Numbered from the stretch's first letter, positions 8,782-20,843 are shown. The stretch: 64,000 nucleotides of DNA from Rhizobium rhizogenes (GCF_002005205.3 NZ_CP019702.2:1616001-1680000), one strand, 5' to 3'. Numbers and translations: made by a program. The notes: a model not told the origin generated them from the sequence alone.

Positions 8782-10314
8782 ATGCCCGGCATTCTGGAGC
8801 AGTTGGAAACGCGGCGGGAAGAGGCCAGGCTCGGCGGTGGCGTCAAGCGCATCGAGGCGCAGCATGCCAAGGGCAAGCTGACGGCGCGCGAGCGCATCGA
8901 CGTGCTTTTGGATGAAGGTTCCTTCGAAGAATACGACATGTATGTCACCCACCGCGCGGTGGATTTCGGCATGGCGGGCCAGAAGATCGCCGGCGATGGC
9001 GTCGTTACCGGCTGGGGCACCATCAATGGCCGGCAGGTCTATGTGTTTTCCCAGGATTTCACCGTGCTCGGCGGTTCGCTCTCGGAAACCCACGCCCAGA
9101 AGATCTGCAAGATCATGGATATGGCGGTGCGCAACGGCGCACCGGTGATCGGTCTCAACGACAGCGGTGGCGCGCGCATTCAGGAGGGTGTCGCCTCGCT
9201 TGGCGGTTATGCTGACGTCTTCAAGCGCAATGTCGTCGCCTCCGGCGTCGTGCCGCAGATTTCCGTCATCATGGGCCCTTGTGCGGGCGGCGCGGTTTAT
9301 TCACCGGCCATGACCGATTTCATCTTCATGGTGCGCGACACCTCTTACATGTTCGTCACCGGGCCGGATGTGGTGAAGACGGTGACGAACGAAATCGTCA
9401 CGGCCGAAGAACTTGGCGGGGCCTCCACCCATACCAAAAAATCCTCTGTCGCCGATGGCGCTTACGAAAACGACATCGAAACGCTGGAACATGTGCGGCT
9501 GCTGTTCGATTTCCTGCCGCTCAACAATCGCGAAAAGCCGCCGGTGCGCCCGTTCCATGATGACCCGGCGCGGCTGGAGGCACTGCTGGATACGCTGATC
9601 CCCGACAGTTCCAACAAGCCCTACGACATGAAGGAACTGATCCACGCGCTGGCCGACGAGGGCGATTTCTTTGAGTTGCAGGAGGCCTTTGCCCGCAACA
9701 TCATCACCGGCTTCATCCGTCTCGAAGGCCAGACGGTGGGGGTTGTGGCCAACCAGCCGATGGTGCTGGCCGGCTGCCTCGATATCGACAGTTCGCGCAA
9801 GGCCGCCCGTTTCGTGCGCTTCTGCGATGCCTTCAACATTCCGCTGCTAACGCTGGTGGATGTGCCGGGCTTCCTGCCGGGCACGGCGCAGGAATATGGC
9901 GGCGTCATCAAGCACGGTGCAAAACTTCTCTTCGCCTATTCGGAGGCGACGGTGCCAATGGTGACGCTGATCACCCGCAAGGCCTATGGCGGCGCTTATG
10001 ACGTGATGGCCTCGAAACATATCGGCGCGGATGTGAACTACGCCTGGCCAACGGCGGAAATCGCCGTCATGGGCGCAAAGGGTGCTGCGGAAATTCTCTA
10101 TCGTTCCGAGCTTTCCGATCTGGAAAAGATCGCCGCGCGCACGAAGGAATATGAGGAGCGTTTCGCCAATCCGTTCGTGGCGGCGGAACGCGGTTTCATT
10201 GATGAGGTGATCATGCCGCATTCCTCGCGCCGCCGCATCGCCCGTGCGTTTGCCTCGCTGCGTAACAAGAGCGTGGAAACCCGCTGGAAGAAACACGATA
10301 CCATTCCGCTCTGA
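8782..10314 (+). CDS. pccB: Propionyl-CoA carboxylase, carboxyltransferase (beta) subunit
   Basis: The 510-residue protein has the biotin-dependent carboxyltransferase signature: [12 protein letters not shown], then [12 protein letters not shown] forming the first oxyanion hole, and [18 protein letters not shown] with [10 protein letters not shown] forming the second. It transfers carboxyl from biotin to propionyl-CoA, giving methylmalonyl-Co[10 protein letters not shown] is chosen as the start because ATGGAGGAAAC, a strong ribosome site, precedes it. Its partner pccA is 2.5 kb downstream, separated by four genes. The ScfR regulator and its operator lie directly upstream. Confidence 0.96.
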   Translation: MPGILEQLETRREEARLGGGVKRIEAQHAKGKLTARERIDVLLDEGSFEEYDMYVTHRAVDFGMAGQKIAGDGVVTGWGTINGRQVYVFSQDFTVLGGSLSETHAQKICKIMDMAVRNGAPVIGLNDSGGARIQEGVASLGGYADVFKRNVVASGVVPQISVIMGPCAGGAVYSPAMTDFIFMVRDTSYMFVTGPDVVKTVTNEIVTAEELGGASTHTKKSSVADGAYENDIETLEHVRLLFDFLPLNNREKPPVRPFHDDPARLEALLDTLIPDSSNKPYDMKELIHALADEGDFFELQEAFARNIITGFIRLEGQTVGVVANQPMVLAGCLDIDSSRKAARFVRFCDAFNIPLLTLVDVPGFLPGTAQEYGGVIKHGAKLLFAYSEATVPMVTLITRKAYGGAYDVMASKHIGADVNYAWPTAEIAVMGAKGAAEILYRSELSDLEKIAARTKEYEERFANPFVAAERGFIDEVIMPHSSRRRIARAFASLRNKSVETRWKKHDTIPL

Positions 10315-10416
10315 TCCGCTGCGGGGCTGGAAAAATGCTTCGGCCACCTTACTATAATGATGTTCAGGCGCCCGGATGTCCGGATGTCCTCCCGAAACGC
10401 ACAAGGACAGAGTTTT

Positions 10417-11313
10417 ATGGCCGAAAATTCCTCCGCAGATAATTTCCCCGCCGGATATGAAGTGCCCAGGGTCTGGACCTGGGACAAGGGCAATGGCGGC
10501 CAGTTCGCCAATATCAATCGCCCGATTGCCGGTCCCACCCATGAAAAGGAACTGCCGGTCGGCAAACATCCGCTGCAGCTTTATTCGCTGGCGACGCCGA
10601 ATGGCCAGAAGGTCACCATCATGCTGGAAGAATTGCTGGCCGCCGGCCACAAGGGCGCCGACTATGATGCCTGGCTGATCAGGATCGGCGAAGGCGACCA
10701 GTTCGGTTCCGGCTTCGTTGGCGTCAATCCGAATTCCAAGATCCCGGCGCTGATGGACCACTCGACGCCTGAGCCGACACGCGTTTTCGAAAGCGGCTCG
10801 ATCCTCGTTTATCTCGCAGAAAAATTCGGCGCCTTCCTGCCGAAAGAGGGCAATGCCCGCACGCAGGCGCTGAACTGGCTGTTCTGGCAGATGGGCTCCG
10901 CCCCTTTCCTCGGCGGCGGTTTCGGCCATTTTTATGCCTATGCGCCGGTGAAGATCAAATACGCCATCGACCGTTACGCCATGGAAGTCAAACGCCAGCT
11001 TGACGTGCTGGACCGGCATCTGGCTGAGAACCGCTATCTCGCCGGTTCGGAATATACCATCGCCGACATGGCCGTCTGGCCGTGGTATGGAAAGATCGCG
11101 CTCGGTCAGGCCTATGGCGATGCCGGTGTTTTCCTTGAAGCCGACGGCTACAGACACGTCATGCGCTGGACGCTCGAAATCGGCGAACGGCCGGCGGTCA
11201 AGCGCGGCGTGATCGTCAACAAGACCTCGGGCGATCCGTCCGAACAATTGCATGAACGCCACGATGCCTCCGACTTCGAGACGAAGACGCAGGATAAGAT
11301 CGGCAGGGCATAA
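10417..11313 (+). CDS. yghU: Glutathione S-transferase, YghU type (disulfide-bond reductase)
   Basis: A 298-residue protein with a thioredoxin-like N-terminal domain (LQLYSLATPNGQKVTIMLEELLAAG) and an all-helical C-terminal domain (YLAGSEYTIADMAVWPWYG). The long N-terminal extension, GYEVPRVWTWDKGNGGQFANINRP, marks the Nu/YghU class, which binds two glutathiones and reduces organic hydroperoxides and disulfides. The start MAENSS has an AAGGACAG ribosome site. It lies between pccB and pccA without an obvious metabolic link. Confidence 0.92.
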   Translation: MAENSSADNFPAGYEVPRVWTWDKGNGGQFANINRPIAGPTHEKELPVGKHPLQLYSLATPNGQKVTIMLEELLAAGHKGADYDAWLIRIGEGDQFGSGFVGVNPNSKIPALMDHSTPEPTRVFESGSILVYLAEKFGAFLPKEGNARTQALNWLFWQMGSAPFLGGGFGHFYAYAPVKIKYAIDRYAMEVKRQLDVLDRHLAENRYLAGSEYTIADMAVWPWYGKIALGQAYGDAGVFLEADGYRHVMRWTLEIGERPAVKRGVIVNKTSGDPSEQLHERHDASDFETKTQDKIGRA

Positions 11314-11320
11314 GCAAAGA

Positions 11321-11405
11321 TTAGAGCGCCAAAAGCGCTCTAACTATTTGAATTGACGCATTTCCGGACGTAAAAGCAAGGCAGCTTTTACTGGAAATGT
11401 TCTGG
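11321..11405. repeat. RIME-like intergenic palindromic repeat with terminal hairpin
   Basis: TTAGAGCGC-CAAAA-GCGCTCTAA (11321-11343) forms a perfect 9-bp hairpin right after the yghU stop. A second imperfect palindrome follows: CATTTCC and GTAAAAGC, mirrored by GCTTTTAC and GGAAATG. The two-palindrome layout and the GCATTTCC/GGAAATG words match the copies at 17555 and 21939. It may also act as a terminator for yghU. Confidence 0.6.
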
Positions 11406-11416
11406 AAGGACTAGAG

Positions 11417-11794
11417 ATGGCGAACCTGCCCGAAATGACCAAACACAAGGGATTCCCCTCCGGCATGCCGAGCACGGGCGTCCAGTTCACCATCCGCCGC
11501 GCCAACCCCAAAGGGGTAACACCTATCAAGATGATACCCCGCCGGGCGCGCAACGACACCAAGGAGCATCGCATCGATGCCGCCTTCCTGCACTCGCTCT
11601 GGCACCATTTCGGTGCCGAGCCTTTCGAGCGCGGCAATCTCGACGCCGCCCGCCTCAACCTGCTGTTCGGCCGCGAGGTGGTGCCGGCGGAGAAGAATTT
11701 CGATCCGCTTTCCTATCAGGCGATGCTGGTGATTGACGAGCGCGTCGCGCGGCAGAACTTCCCGGAATCCTTCGAGAATTTTTTCGAGATTTGA
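11417..11794 (+). CDS. Hypothetical protein, 125 residues
   Basis: Starts MANLPEMTKHKGFPSGMPST and ends FPESFENFFEI. It has no signal peptide, membrane segment or recognisable motif. It is basic in the middle (IRRANPKGV, MIPRRARNDTKEHR) and acidic/aromatic at the end. The frame is supported by base composition like its neighbours, an upstream GGAAGGACTAGAG ribosome site and position in a same-strand series. Function unknown. Confidence 0.65.
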   Translation: MANLPEMTKHKGFPSGMPSTGVQFTIRRANPKGVTPIKMIPRRARNDTKEHRIDAAFLHSLWHHFGAEPFERGNLDAARLNLLFGREVVPAEKNFDPLSYQAMLVIDERVARQNFPESFENFFEI

Positions 11795-11829
11795 GTGTGC
11801 TGTCATCCGCCAACGGGGAATGAAATTCG

Positions 11830-12390
11830 ATGTCGACAGCGACCAGCAAATTTCTGAGCTACGTTCTGCGCCATGCGCCTGAAAGTATCGGCCTGACCCT
11901 GGATGCTCAGGGTTGGGCGGATGTCGCAGATCTGTTGGCAAAAGCGAATGCGAGCGGCACGCCGCTCGATGAGGCAGGCCTTTTTTCGGTCGTCGCAGAA
12001 AGCGACAAGAAGCGCTTCACGCTGTCGGAAGACGGCCGCCGCATCCGGGCGGCGCAGGGGCATTCCGTGAAGGTCGATCTTGGCCAGCCGCCGGTCGAGC
12101 CGCCGCCACAATTGTATCACGGTACGGCGACCCGTTTCCTTGAACCCATCCTGCGGGAAGGCTTGCGCCCGGGGGAAAGGCAACAGGTTCATCTTTCGGC
12201 TGACCGGAAGACTGCGATTGCCGTCGGACAGCGGCATGGAAAGCCCGTGGTCCTGATTGTCGATGCCGGCCGGATGTTTGCGGATGGTTACAGTTTCTAC
12301 CGAGCCGATAACGGTGTTTGGCTGACGGACGCCGTGCCCTTTTCCTATCTGGCTGAGTTCGAGGACTCCTCAGCGGAGAGCGATGGGTGA
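11830..12390 (+). CDS. kptA: RNA 2'-phosphotransferase (Tpt1/KptA family)
   Basis: The 186-residue protein has [16 protein letters not shown] (residues 7-22) with the conserved Arg14-His15 pair, [18 protein letters not shown], and [23 protein letters not shown]. These carry the Arg-His-Arg-Arg set used for NAD-dependent removal of an RNA 2'-phosphate through an ADP-ribosylated intermediate. Bacteria do not make 2'-phosphate tRNA splice junctions, so the natural substrate is unclear. It lies between pccB and pccA in a run of plus-strand genes. Confidence 0.93.
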   Translation: MSTATSKFLSYVLRHAPESIGLTLDAQGWADVADLLAKANASGTPLDEAGLFSVVAESDKKRFTLSEDGRRIRAAQGHSVKVDLGQPPVEPPPQLYHGTATRFLEPILREGLRPGERQQVHLSADRKTAIAVGQRHGKPVVLIVDAGRMFADGYSFYRADNGVWLTDAVPFSYLAEFEDSSAESDG

Positions 12391-12425
12391 CGGGCTGACG
12401 TTTGGGAATGGAGGAGGGAGGCAAA

Positions 12426-12827
12426 ATGGGTGTCGGCATATTTCAGATCGATATGGATTGGCTGCATCGCTGGCTAGGGCAGCGGCGTAGCGGCGGCACC
12501 CGTAAAGCGCCCGGCACCCGCAACCTCAAACCCAGGATGACGCCGGAGGCTGCACGGCACGATCACCGCCAGATGCTGCGATTCATGGCGCTCAATGCGG
12601 CAATCGGTGTTTTGATCGGCATCTGTGTCGGTGCGGGACTGATCCTTCTCGATATCGGTGGCCTTGGCGCGCGCATCGGCCGCGCCGCAAATCCGCTCGT
12701 GCCCGTGCTGCTGGTCGTCATGCCCATCGCATCCCTGTTCGGCGCCGCCGCCACCGCCTCGGCAATCCTGATGATGCCCTATGAAAAGAAATTCCGCGAC
12801 GATGATGACGATGCGAGGGGAGAATAA
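12426..12827 (+). CDS. Hypothetical membrane protein
   Basis: A 133-residue protein: a basic N-terminal half (RRSGGTRKAPGTRNLKPRM), two hydrophobic helices (about 56-80 and 90-118) and a very acidic tail (RDDDDDARGE). GGAGGAGGGAGG upstream makes 12426 the better start than the in-frame ATG at 12402. It ends 4 bases before pccA and probably shares its transcript. No known family recognised. Confidence 0.7.
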   Translation: MGVGIFQIDMDWLHRWLGQRRSGGTRKAPGTRNLKPRMTPEAARHDHRQMLRFMALNAAIGVLIGICVGAGLILLDIGGLGARIGRAANPLVPVLLVVMPIASLFGAAATASAILMMPYEKKFRDDDDDARGE

Positions 12828-12831
12828 CCGC

Positions 12832-14835
<2,004 letters not shown>

Positions 14836-14968
14836 CGGCCGCTGCCGTTTTTCCGGAACGCATGTGGGCCGGAGCGGTTTACGGGGTCGGACCTGCGGGC
14901 GGATCGTTCGATTTTCGTCACGATCACCGGCCACAGTGCTAAAATGAAATGCAGAAGGGGAGAGATGC

Positions 14969-17110
14969 ATGTCGGGTGAAAAAACGGTGCGGGATTGGCT
15001 GCAGCTTGCCGAAAAAGAGCTGAAGCGTTCACCGGAAACGCTCGTCTGGCACACGCCCGAAGGTATCGAGGTCAAGCCGCTCTATACCGCTGACGATCTT
15101 CAGAAGATTTCCCATCTCGACAGCCTGCCGGGCTTTGCGCCTTTCACGCGCGGCCCGCGTGCCACCATGTATGCCGGGCGGCCCTGGACCATCCGCCAAT
15201 ATGCCGGTTTTTCCACGGCCGAAGCCTCCAACGCCTTTTACCGCAAGGCGCTGGCCGCCGGTCAGCAGGGTGTTTCGGTTGCCTTCGATCTCGCCACCCA
15301 TCGCGGTTATGACAGCGATCATCCGCGTGTGGAGGGCGATGTCGGCAAGGCGGGCGTGGCGATCGACAGCGTCGAGGACATGAAAATCCTGTTCGACGGC
15401 ATCCCGCTCGAAAAAGTCTCGGTGTCCATGACCATGAATGGCGCGGTCATTCCCGTGCTCGCCAGTTTCATCGTTGCGGGGGAAGAGCAGGGCGTGTCCC
15501 GCGCCGCCCTTTCCGGCACCATCCAGAACGATATCCTCAAGGAGTTCATGGTCCGCAACACCTATATCTATCCGCCGGAACCTTCGATGCGGATCATTGC
15601 CGACATCATCGAATATACGGCGAAGGAGATGCCGAAATTCAACTCCATCTCCATATCCGGCTATCACATGCAGGAAGCGGGCGCGACGCTGGTGCAGGAA
15701 CTGGCCTTCACGCTGGCGGATGGCCGCGAATATGTGCGGGCGGCGCTGGCCAAGGGGCTGAATGTCGATGACTTCGCCGGCCGCCTGTCGTTCTTTTTCG
15801 CCATAGGCATGAATTTCTTCATGGAGGCGGCAAAGCTGCGCGCCGCGCGCCTGCTCTGGTCGCGCATCATGGAGGAGTTCAAGCCGCAAAAGGCGTCGTC
15901 GCTGATGCTGCGCACCCATTGCCAGACGTCCGGCGTCTCGCTTCAGGAGCAGGACCCCTATAACAATATCGTCCGCACCGCCTTTGAAGCCATGTCCGCC
16001 GTGCTGGGTGGCACGCAGTCGCTGCACACCAATTCCTTCGATGAGGCGATTGCCCTACCGACGGAGTTTTCCGCCCGCATCGCCCGCAATACCCAGCTCA
16101 TCCTTCAGCATGAAACCGGCGTTACGAAGGTCGTCGATCCGCTGGCTGGCTCCTATTATGTCGAAAGCCTGACCGATGAGCTGGCTGAGAAGGCGTGGGC
16201 GCTGATCGAGGAGGTGGAGGCGCTGGGCGGCATGACAAAAGCCGTGGCCGAAGGCCTGCCGAAACGTTTGATCGAGGAGGCGGCGACACGCCGGCAGGCG
16301 GCGGTGGACAAGGGCGAGGAGGTCATTGTCGGCGTCAACCGTTATCGTCTCGAAAACGAGGAGGATATCGATGTTCTCGATATCGACAACGCCGCCGTGC
16401 GCGCCGCGCAAATCCGCCGCATCGAAGAGACACGCCGCCGCCGCGATGGCAAGGACGTGACCGCCGCTTTGGCAGCACTTTCCGAAGTCGCCCGCAGCGG
16501 CAAGGGCAATATTCTCGAAGCCGCCGTTGTCGCCGCCCGCGCCCGCGCCACGGTGGGAGAGATCTCCGATGCGCTGCGTGCGGCCTTCGGCGATCATGCC
16601 GCCGTGCCGGAGGTGGTGAGCGATATCTATGGCGAGGCCTATAAGGACGAGCCGGAACTTGCCACGCTCGCCGCCCGGCTTTCCGGTGTTGCTGAGAGGA
16701 TCGGCACCAAGCCGCGCATCATGGTCGCCAAGCTCGGGCAGGATGGGCATGATCGCGGCGCGAAGGTCATTGCGTCTGCCTTCGGTGATATCGGTTTCGA
16801 TGTGCTGGCCGGCCCGCTGTTTCAGACACCGGCGGAAGCGGCCGATCTCGCTGTTCAGAACAGGGTGCATGTGGTCGGCATGTCGTCGCTCGCCGCGGGT
16901 CACAAGACGCTGGCGCCGCAGCTAGTCGAGGCGCTGAAACAGAAGGGCGCGGAAGACATCATCGTCGTGGTCGGCGGCGTCATTCCGCGGCAGGATTATC
17001 AGTTCCTGCTCGACCACGGTGTCTCGGCGATTTTCGGCCCCGGCACCAATGTCATGGATGCGGCCAACAAGGTGCTCGACCTGCTGGAAGGCGTCAGGCG
17101 GAACGCGTGA
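14969..17110 (+). CDS. bhbA: Methylmalonyl-CoA mutase (single-chain)
   Basis: This 713-residue protein joins the substrate-binding TIM barrel ([51 protein letters not shown]) to a C-terminal cobalamin-binding domain with the DxHxxG motif at residues 592-597 ([10 protein letters not shown]), where His594 ligates cobalt. It isomerises (R)-methylmalonyl-CoA to succinyl-CoA using adenosylcobalamin. An AGGGGAGAG ribosome site precedes the start. The epimerase gene follows by 13 bases. The 133-base gap after pccA shows no strong terminator, so it may be co-expressed with pccA. Confidence 0.96.
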   Translation: MSGEKTVRDWLQLAEKELKRSPETLVWHTPEGIEVKPLYTADDLQKISHLDSLPGFAPFTRGPRATMYAGRPWTIRQYAGFSTAEASNAFYRKALAAGQQGVSVAFDLATHRGYDSDHPRVEGDVGKAGVAIDSVEDMKILFDGIPLEKVSVSMTMNGAVIPVLASFIVAGEEQGVSRAALSGTIQNDILKEFMVRNTYIYPPEPSMRIIADIIEYTAKEMPKFNSISISGYHMQEAGATLVQELAFTLADGREYVRAALAKGLNVDDFAGRLSFFFAIGMNFFMEAAKLRAARLLWSRIMEEFKPQKASSLMLRTHCQTSGVSLQEQDPYNNIVRTAFEAMSAVLGGTQSLHTNSFDEAIALPTEFSARIARNTQLILQHETGVTKVVDPLAGSYYVESLTDELAEKAWALIEEVEALGGMTKAVAEGLPKRLIEEAATRRQAAVDKGEEVIVGVNRYRLENEEDIDVLDIDNAAVRAAQIRRIEETRRRRDGKDVTAALAALSEVARSGKGNILEAAVVAARARATVGEISDALRAAFGDHAAVPEVVSDIYGEAYKDEPELATLAARLSGVAERIGTKPRIMVAKLGQDGHDRGAKVIASAFGDIGFDVLAGPLFQTPAEAADLAVQNRVHVVGMSSLAAGHKTLAPQLVEALKQKGAEDIIVVVGGVIPRQDYQFLLDHGVSAIFGPGTNVMDAANKVLDLLEGVRRNA

Positions 17111-17123
17111 GGGAAAGACGGCC

Positions 17124-17540
17124 ATGTTTGGAAGACTAAATCACGTCGCCATCGCGGTGCCCGATCTCGATGCCGCCGTTGCCCGTTACAGGGCGTTGGG
17201 CGCAAATGTCTCGGAACCGCAATCGCTACCCGACCACGGCGTGACGGTTGTGTTCATTCAGGCTGACAACACCAAGATCGAGCTTCTTTATCCGCTCGGC
17301 GAAAATTCGCCGATAGCCGCGTTTCTCGAGAGAAATCCGGGCGGCGGCACGCACCATCTCTGCTTCGAAGTGCCTGACATTGTCGCGGCGCGCGACGATC
17401 TCGTCAAAAAGGGCGTTCGTATTCTGGGCGATGGCGAGCCGAAGATCGGCGCGCATGGCAATCCCGTTCTTTTCCTGCATCCGAAGGATATGGGCGGCGT
17501 GCTCTATGAGCTTGAGCAGGTTTCTCAGACATATGGCTGA
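17124..17540 (+). CDS. mce: Methylmalonyl-CoA epimerase
   Basis: A 138-residue vicinal oxygen chelate protein. It starts MFGRLNHVAIAVPDLDAAVARY, with His in the first metal motif, then GGGTHHLCFEVPDI and HPKDMGGVLYELEQV carrying further metal ligands and the catalytic glutamate. It interconverts (S)- and (R)-methylmalonyl-CoA between PCC and the mutase. It directly follows the mutase gene and is the last gene of the pathway here; a RIME-like repeat follows. Confidence 0.95.
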   Translation: MFGRLNHVAIAVPDLDAAVARYRALGANVSEPQSLPDHGVTVVFIQADNTKIELLYPLGENSPIAAFLERNPGGGTHHLCFEVPDIVAARDDLVKKGVRILGDGEPKIGAHGNPVLFLHPKDMGGVLYELEQVSQTYG

Positions 17541-17554
17541 AACATAAATCTCCT

Positions 17555-17655
17555 AGAGCATTTCCAGGAAAAGTGGACCCCGGTTTTCCGTTCGGAAATG
17601 CGGCAAACAAGGAGTTGGAGCGTTTTCGCGATTCACAGAAAAGCGAAAATGCTCT
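17555..17655. repeat. RIME-like palindromic repeat
   Basis: Begins AGAGCATTTCCAGGAAAAG and ends AGCGAAAATGCTCT. The internal GGTTTTCCGTTCGGAAATGC answers the opening GCATTTCC, and GAGCGTTTTCGC with GCGAAAATGCTC makes the second palindrome. It is nearly identical to the copies at 21939-22102, so it is a dispersed element. It sits between the epimerase gene and glpD and may act as an mRNA 3' structure. Confidence 0.8.
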
Positions 17656-17714
17656 TGGGAGGATGACGTTGTGAAGCACCGCCCACGGCGGTGCTTTCAT
17701 TTGCGCTTCCGTGG

Positions 17715-17762
17715 TTCGTTTGTTTTCTTTTGACATTCGTTTTGTTTTCGTTTTTATATAAT
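17715..17762 (+). promoter_or_regulatory. glpD promoter with three TTCGTTT repeats
   Basis: TTCGTTT occurs at 17715, 17736 and 17747. A TTGACA (-35) at 17730 is followed 17 bases later by TTTATA (-10, 17753-17758). Direct repeats of this kind are typical of DeoR-family GlpR operators upstream of glycerol-3-phosphate genes. No glpR gene is in the window, so the regulator assignment is inference. Confidence 0.5.
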
Positions 17763-17808
17763 TGTCTTTCCATAAGGGGGTTCTCCCCTGCATTGTCGCG
17801 GAGGCTTC

Positions 17809-19347
17809 ATGTCCGGCGAAAACATTTTCGATCTTTTTGTCATCGGCGGCGGCATCAATGGCTGCGGCATTGCCCGCGATGCGGTGGGCAGGGGCTATTC
17901 CGTGGCGCTTGCGGAAAAGGGCGATTTCGCTTCGGGCACCTCTTCCGCCGCCACCAAGCTCATCCATGGCGGCCTGCGGTATCTCGAACATTACGAATTC
18001 CGCCTCGTGCGCGAAGCGCTGATGGAGCGGGAAATCCTCTGGGCCATGGCGCCGCATGTCATCTGGCCCATGCGTTTCGTTCTGCCCATCCAGAAAGGCG
18101 GCGTGCGCCCGGCCTGGATGGTCCGGCTCGGCCTGTTTCTTTATGACAATCTCGGCGGCCGCAAGCTTCTGCCGGCGACCCGCACGCTCGATCTTCGCAA
18201 GGACCCGGCGGGCAAGCCGCTGAAGCCGGCTTTTGCCAGGGCTTTCGAATATTCCGATGGCTGGGTGGATGATGCCCGTTTCGTGGTCCTCAACGCGCGC
18301 GACGCGGCCAATCGTGGCGCGACGATCATGAACCGCACACGCGTCGTTTCGGCGCGGCGCGAAGGCGGGCTGTGGCTCATCGAGACGCTGGACGAAAAAA
18401 CCGGACGGGCGGCCACGCACAAGGCGCGCATGCTGGTGAATGCCGCCGGCCCTTGGGTGGATACCGTGCTTTCAGGCGTTTTCGGCCGCAAGGATGTTCA
18501 TAATGTCCGGCTCGTACAGGGCAGCCATATCATCGTGCGCAAGAAGTTTTCCGACCCGCGTGCCTATTTCTTCCAGAACCCGGACAACCGCATCATCTTC
18601 GCCATTCCCTATGAGCGGGATTTCACGCTGATCGGTACAACGGATCGCGATTACAAGGGTGATCCGGCCAAGGTTCGCATTTCCGGGGAAGAGATTTCCT
18701 ATCTCTGCAACGCGGCAAGCGACTATTTCAGCGAGCCGGTCCGGCCGGAAGATATCGTCTGGACCTATTCCGGCGTGCGGCCGCTTTTTGATGACGGCGC
18801 TTCGAAAGCGCAGGAAGCCACACGCGATTATGTGCTGAAGATTGAAGAGGGAGAGGCTCCACTCCTCAATATTTTCGGCGGCAAGCTCACCACCTATCGA
18901 CGGCTCGCCGAACATGCGCTGGAAAAGATCGGTGCGGCGATCGGCGAAAAGGGCAAGCCGTGGACGGCGGGTTCCCACCTGCCGGGCGGCGATTTCGGCG
19001 CTGAGAGATATGAGACGCAGGTGCGGGGACTTGTCTCCCGTTATCCCTTCCTTGATGGACGCCATGCCGAGCGACTTGTCAGAAACTACGGCACCAAGGC
19101 GGCGGAACTGTTGGGCAGCGCCACCGATGCCTCCGGCCTCGGCCGGCATTTCGGCGGCACGCTTTATGAATGCGAGGTGCGCTGGCTGGTTGAGCATGAA
19201 TGGGCCTGCGCGGCCGAGGATATTCTCTGGCGGCGCACGAAACAGGGCCTGCGCTTGAGCAAGGACGAGGCTGCCGGTCTCGATGCCTTCGTGGCTATGC
19301 TGACGGGTGGCGGGCAAGAGGCCGAAGCCGTGGCGGAGCGGGCCTGA
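17809..19347 (+). CDS. glpD: Aerobic glycerol-3-phosphate dehydrogenase
   Basis: The 512-residue flavoprotein has an N-terminal FAD-binding fold (FDLFVIGGGINGCGIARDAVGRG, residues 6-28), the family motif SSAATKLIHGGLRYLEHYEF and the C-terminal SGVRPLFDDG and GGKLTTYRRLAEHAL. It oxidises glycerol-3-phosphate to dihydroxyacetone phosphate and feeds electrons to quinone at the membrane. It follows a promoter with TTCGTTT repeats and ends 19 bases from the convergent ROK regulator, so it appears monocistronic. Confidence 0.96.
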   Translation: MSGENIFDLFVIGGGINGCGIARDAVGRGYSVALAEKGDFASGTSSAATKLIHGGLRYLEHYEFRLVREALMEREILWAMAPHVIWPMRFVLPIQKGGVRPAWMVRLGLFLYDNLGGRKLLPATRTLDLRKDPAGKPLKPAFARAFEYSDGWVDDARFVVLNARDAANRGATIMNRTRVVSARREGGLWLIETLDEKTGRAATHKARMLVNAAGPWVDTVLSGVFGRKDVHNVRLVQGSHIIVRKKFSDPRAYFFQNPDNRIIFAIPYERDFTLIGTTDRDYKGDPAKVRISGEEISYLCNAASDYFSEPVRPEDIVWTYSGVRPLFDDGASKAQEATRDYVLKIEEGEAPLLNIFGGKLTTYRRLAEHALEKIGAAIGEKGKPWTAGSHLPGGDFGAERYETQVRGLVSRYPFLDGRHAERLVRNYGTKAAELLGSATDASGLGRHFGGTLYECEVRWLVEHEWACAAEDILWRRTKQGLRLSKDEAAGLDAFVAMLTGGGQEAEAVAERA

Positions 19348-19366
19348 AAATCCGCTGGTTGCCCCG

Positions 19367-20611
19367 TCAGCTCCCGGAACTCTTTGCCGGTCTCTCCGGA
19401 CCGTCGGCGCTCAGGATATAGTCGTCGGCGGCTGAAAGGGCGTGTTCCATATGCCCTTCGAACACCAGTTCCGGCTCGTTGGGCGCTATGGCGATTTTCG
19501 GCATGCCGCCGAAACGCACCGCCTGCGATTGCGCCAGACCGTCGCGCAGGCCGCTTTCCAGAAGATCGAAATAGCGGGTGCCGGGGCCGGTGATGAAGAC
19601 CGGCATATGGCCATGCAGGCTGAAGAGGCGTGAAAGGCCGTTGCCGAGCGCAAGGCCGGCGGTGCGAAAGGCGAACCGTGCCATGCGGGCGCCGGTGCGG
19701 GCCGAGGCGGCGATCTTGTCCACTTCGGCGATCGGCACGAATTTCGCCGGTTCCGCCTGCGGCGGGGCTTCGAAAGCGGAACGCAGGATGGCGTAAAACC
19801 CGGAATAGGCCTCGATGCAGCCTTTGGTGCCGCAACGGCACAGCGCGCCATCTGCCAGATGCAGCATATGGCCGAAATTGGGGGCGCTGACCTCGATTGC
19901 GCCGCCCGTCGAGCGGGCGATGCCAAGACCGATACTGTGGCCGAGCGACAGGGTGACGAGGGCCTCCGGAACCGGGTTTTCCCGTGCCTGCTCCCGCATC
20001 CAGATGGCTTTTGCGGCCAGCAGTGTTTCGTTGTTCAGCGTCACGCGAATGCGGCCGTCCCCGGAAACCAGCTGCTGGAAATCGATCCTCTCGTCACCGA
20101 GAACCGGCGACCAGACAAGCGTTGCCGCAGCCGCATCCACCAGCCCCTTGCTGCTGATCGAGACCTGGAGAATATCGTGCCGGTCGATGCGCGAGCGATC
20201 GGCAAGTCTTGCGAGGCCGGCGAGGATTGCGCCGCCGAATGTGCCTTTTTCAGCCGTGATCCTCTGTTCGGTGAAGCGGTCCACCAGCTTGCCGGCATAA
20301 TCGACCAGCGAATATTGCACGCTGTCGGATGAGATGATGACGATGGCGACGTGGCAGAAAGCGCCGCGCGGGCCGAAGAGAATGCGTGGCCGGCCACGGC
20401 CGGCGGTGGCGAGCTGCTCTTTCCGCAGAATGAGCCCGGCCCGCTCAAGCTCGGTGGTGATGGCGGAGACGGTTGCGGAGGCAAGCCCGGTGAAAGACGA
20501 CATGTCGGTATGGGAAAGGCTGCCGTGCAGACGCAGGGCCGCCATCACCGACAGGCTGTTTTTCTGGCGCACCAGTTCCGTACTTGCAATGGCGGACATG
20601 GGCTGGGGCAT
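19367..20611 (-). CDS. xylR: ROK family transcriptional regulator, likely xylose repressor
   Basis: A 414-residue protein with an N-terminal winged helix (SVMAALRLHGSLSHTDMSSFTGLASATVSAITTELERAG) and a C-terminal ROK sugar-kinase-like domain including the zinc motif CRCGTKGCIEAY. It starts at MPQPMSA, after an AGGGAG ribosome site. It is divergent from xylF across a gap holding a 25-bp perfect palindrome. Repression of xylFHG with relief by xylose is the likely role, inferred from position. The zinc motif is intact, unlike that of the ROK protein at 34715. Confidence 0.88.
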   Translation of the reverse strand: MPQPMSAIASTELVRQKNSLSVMAALRLHGSLSHTDMSSFTGLASATVSAITTELERAGLILRKEQLATAGRGRPRILFGPRGAFCHVAIVIISSDSVQYSLVDYAGKLVDRFTEQRITAEKGTFGGAILAGLARLADRSRIDRHDILQVSISSKGLVDAAAATLVWSPVLGDERIDFQQLVSGDGRIRVTLNNETLLAAKAIWMREQARENPVPEALVTLSLGHSIGLGIARSTGGAIEVSAPNFGHMLHLADGALCRCGTKGCIEAYSGFYAILRSAFEAPPQAEPAKFVPIAEVDKIAASARTGARMARFAFRTAGLALGNGLSRLFSLHGHMPVFITGPGTRYFDLLESGLRDGLAQSQAVRFGGMPKIAIAPNEPELVFEGHMEHALSAADDYILSADGPERPAKSSGS

Positions 20612-20734
20612 GCTCCCTGAACGGCCTTTTTCCTGTCGTGCTGATCCACTCTGATGGCGCATGCCAGAGCGAAGATCAAGGCACCCGGATGCTGCCCGCA
20701 GCCGTTGTTGACAGCATGGGGAATCTCTGACATT

Positions 20735-20759
20735 AATTTTCTCGACTGTCGAGAAAATT
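20735..20759. promoter_or_regulatory. 25-bp palindromic operator for xylFHG
   Basis: Arms AATTTTCTCGAC and GTCGAGAAAATT are perfect inverted repeats around a single T. The site lies in the ROK regulator/xylF divergent region, 85 bases upstream of xylF. It is the obvious candidate operator for the adjacent repressor. Confidence 0.75.
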
Positions 20760-20843
20760 GTGAAACCACAGAGACCGTCAGCTTTTTTCCGGGCGTTTTC
20801 CCTGCATGGAGGTGTGGGGCTTCGCCCTTACCGGGAGGACATC

